A DNA stretch of 64,000 bases from the NCBI GenBank assembly GCA_020637855.1, contig JACKJR010000001.1, positions 682,001 to 746,000 of the forward strand. The letters run 5' to 3'. A program made the translations under genes and the position numbers. Below are positions 63,387 to 64,000 of this stretch, one piece after another. The notes under the pieces are model-generated. The model worked only from the letters and a program-made list of their open reading frames with translations. It searched no databases and was not told where the DNA came from. This DNA is from Rhodobiaceae bacterium (GTDB lineage Bacteria > Pseudomonadota > Alphaproteobacteria > Rhizobiales > Tepidamorphaceae). Position 1 is the first letter of the stretch, and every line of letters starts with the position of its first letter.

Positions 63387-64000
63387 ATGAACATACTGAT
63401 ATTACTGGATTTTGCCGGTGTTGCTGTTTTTGCGGCAACCGGAGCTCTGGCCGCATCGCGTAAACAGCTCGACATTGTCGGCTTTGTGTTTCTGGCCTGC
63501 GTAACCGGAATCGGTGGCGGGACGTTCCGTGATCTCGTGTTGGGACATGTGCCGGTTACATGGGTCCGGAACCCGGAATATCTGCTGATCTGCGCGGCAA
63601 CGGCAGTGCTGCTCTATTTCACAGCGCACATGATGGAAAGCCGTTACCGCATCCTGCTGTGGCTTGACGCGGTGGGCTTGGCTGCCTTCTGCGCCATGGG
63701 AGCAGCCGTCGGCTTGAAAGCAACCGGATCGCCCGCAATCGCCATTGTCACAGGCATGGCGACGGCCACCTTCGGCGGCATCCTGCGCGACGTTCTGGCG
63801 GAAGAGAAATCGGTCCTGCTGCGCCCGGAAATCTACGTCAGCGCGGCGGCTGCAGGGTCCGCGCTTTACACGATCGCCGATGCCGCAGGCGCGGTGCCGG
63901 GCCTGTCGGCTTTGCTGGCGATGGCGCTTGCTTTCGCCATTCGCGGCGGGGCGCTGATCTTCGGCTGGACCATGCCGAGCTACCGCGCCCGGGCCGGGCG
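63387..64000 (+). CDS. TRIC/YadS (UPF0126) family membrane channel, 3' end outside window
   Basis: The frame is open from ATG at 63387 to the right edge, 204 codons. It encodes about seven hydrophobic helices in two repeats, each with the TRIC glycine motif: GIGGGTFRDLVLG in the first and ATFGGILRDVLAEE in the second. Prokaryotic TRIC proteins are cation channels. The full gene should end within a few codons of the edge (usual length about 205-215 residues). No strong ribosome-binding site is seen before the ATG. Confidence 0.92.
   Translation, partial: MNILILLDFAGVAVFAATGALAASRKQLDIVGFVFLACVTGIGGGTFRDLVLGHVPVTWVRNPEYLLICAATAVLLYFTAHMMESRYRILLWLDAVGLAAFCAMGAAVGLKATGSPAIAIVTGMATATFGGILRDVLAEEKSVLLRPEIYVSAAAAGSALYTIADAAGAVPGLSALLAMALAFAIRGGALIFGWTMPSYRARAG

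Overview
The window is about 60% GC with dense, overlapping operons. It looks like a chromosomal segment of an alphaproteobacterium of the order Hyphomicrobiales (Rhizobiales). Pointers are a membrane-ferritin iron exporter gene (mbfA) with an Irr-type box upstream, a CTAGAGCA-bounded palindromic element of the kind scattered through rhizobial genomes, an Omp25/Omp31-type porin, and a KS-AT megasynthase placed beside capsule export genes as in rhizobial rkp loci. No tRNA, rRNA, CRISPR array, transposase or phage gene was seen.

Region 1 (1-25049) is a surface polysaccharide locus with ABC-dependent (group 2 capsule style) export. A minus-strand operon carries a KpsE-like protein, the KpsT ATPase and the first 813 codons of a type I polyketide/fatty acid synthase that runs off the left edge. 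Divergently, a second KpsE-like protein overlaps the KpsM permease. Then come an unknown protein, a low-GC FkbM methyltransferase, an 1101-residue double glycosyltransferase, two paralogous capsule proteins flanking a GT4 enzyme, and a minus-strand operon: manC, Stealth phosphotransferase, two tandem paralogous glycosyltransferases, an outer-membrane export lipoprotein and a further glycosyltransferase. A UDP-GlcNAc-type 6-dehydrogenase is divergent from manC. Together they could build, lipid-anchor and export a polymer that may contain mannose, uronic acid and sugar-phosphate links (inference).

Region 2 (25077-36134) is metabolic and housekeeping. It holds a tightly coupled amidase, acyl-CoA dehydrogenase, family III CoA-transferase and MaoC-like hydratase; a Pat/acyl-CoA synthetase-GNAT fusion; a porin; an XRE-cupin regulator; a DEAD-box helicase; and a cold shock protein.

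Region 3 (36143-51435) is a 2-aminoethylphosphonate locus. It has a HAD phosphatase, LysR regulator, NptA-like phosphate transporter with PhoU domain, phnW, phnX, a PbfA-like PLP lyase, a D-2-hydroxyacid dehydrogenase, an EamA exporter, a PhnS/PhnT/fused PhnU-V ABC importer and an SLC13-like permease. Uptake, transamination or ammonia elimination, C-P cleavage and phosphate disposal are all represented. Its intergenic DNA holds several AT-rich dyads and a 21-bp-phased TGAATC triplet.

Region 4 (51450-56113) reads on the minus strand: mbfA, a TIR-membrane-TPR protein, a secreted SH3-like protein and a DUF1810 protein. Region 5 (56270-61226) is an amino-acid/organic-acid catabolic set: aldehyde dehydrogenase, divergent RidA, DadA-like oxidoreductase, Asp/Glu racemase-like enzyme and CitE-like lyase. 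A long stem is predicted over the ridA ribosome-binding site. Region 6 (61330-64000) has a FocA/NirC channel gene whose last 60 bp are duplicated around a pair of 81-bp repeats, two tandem small secreted proteins, and a partial TRIC/YadS channel gene at the right edge.
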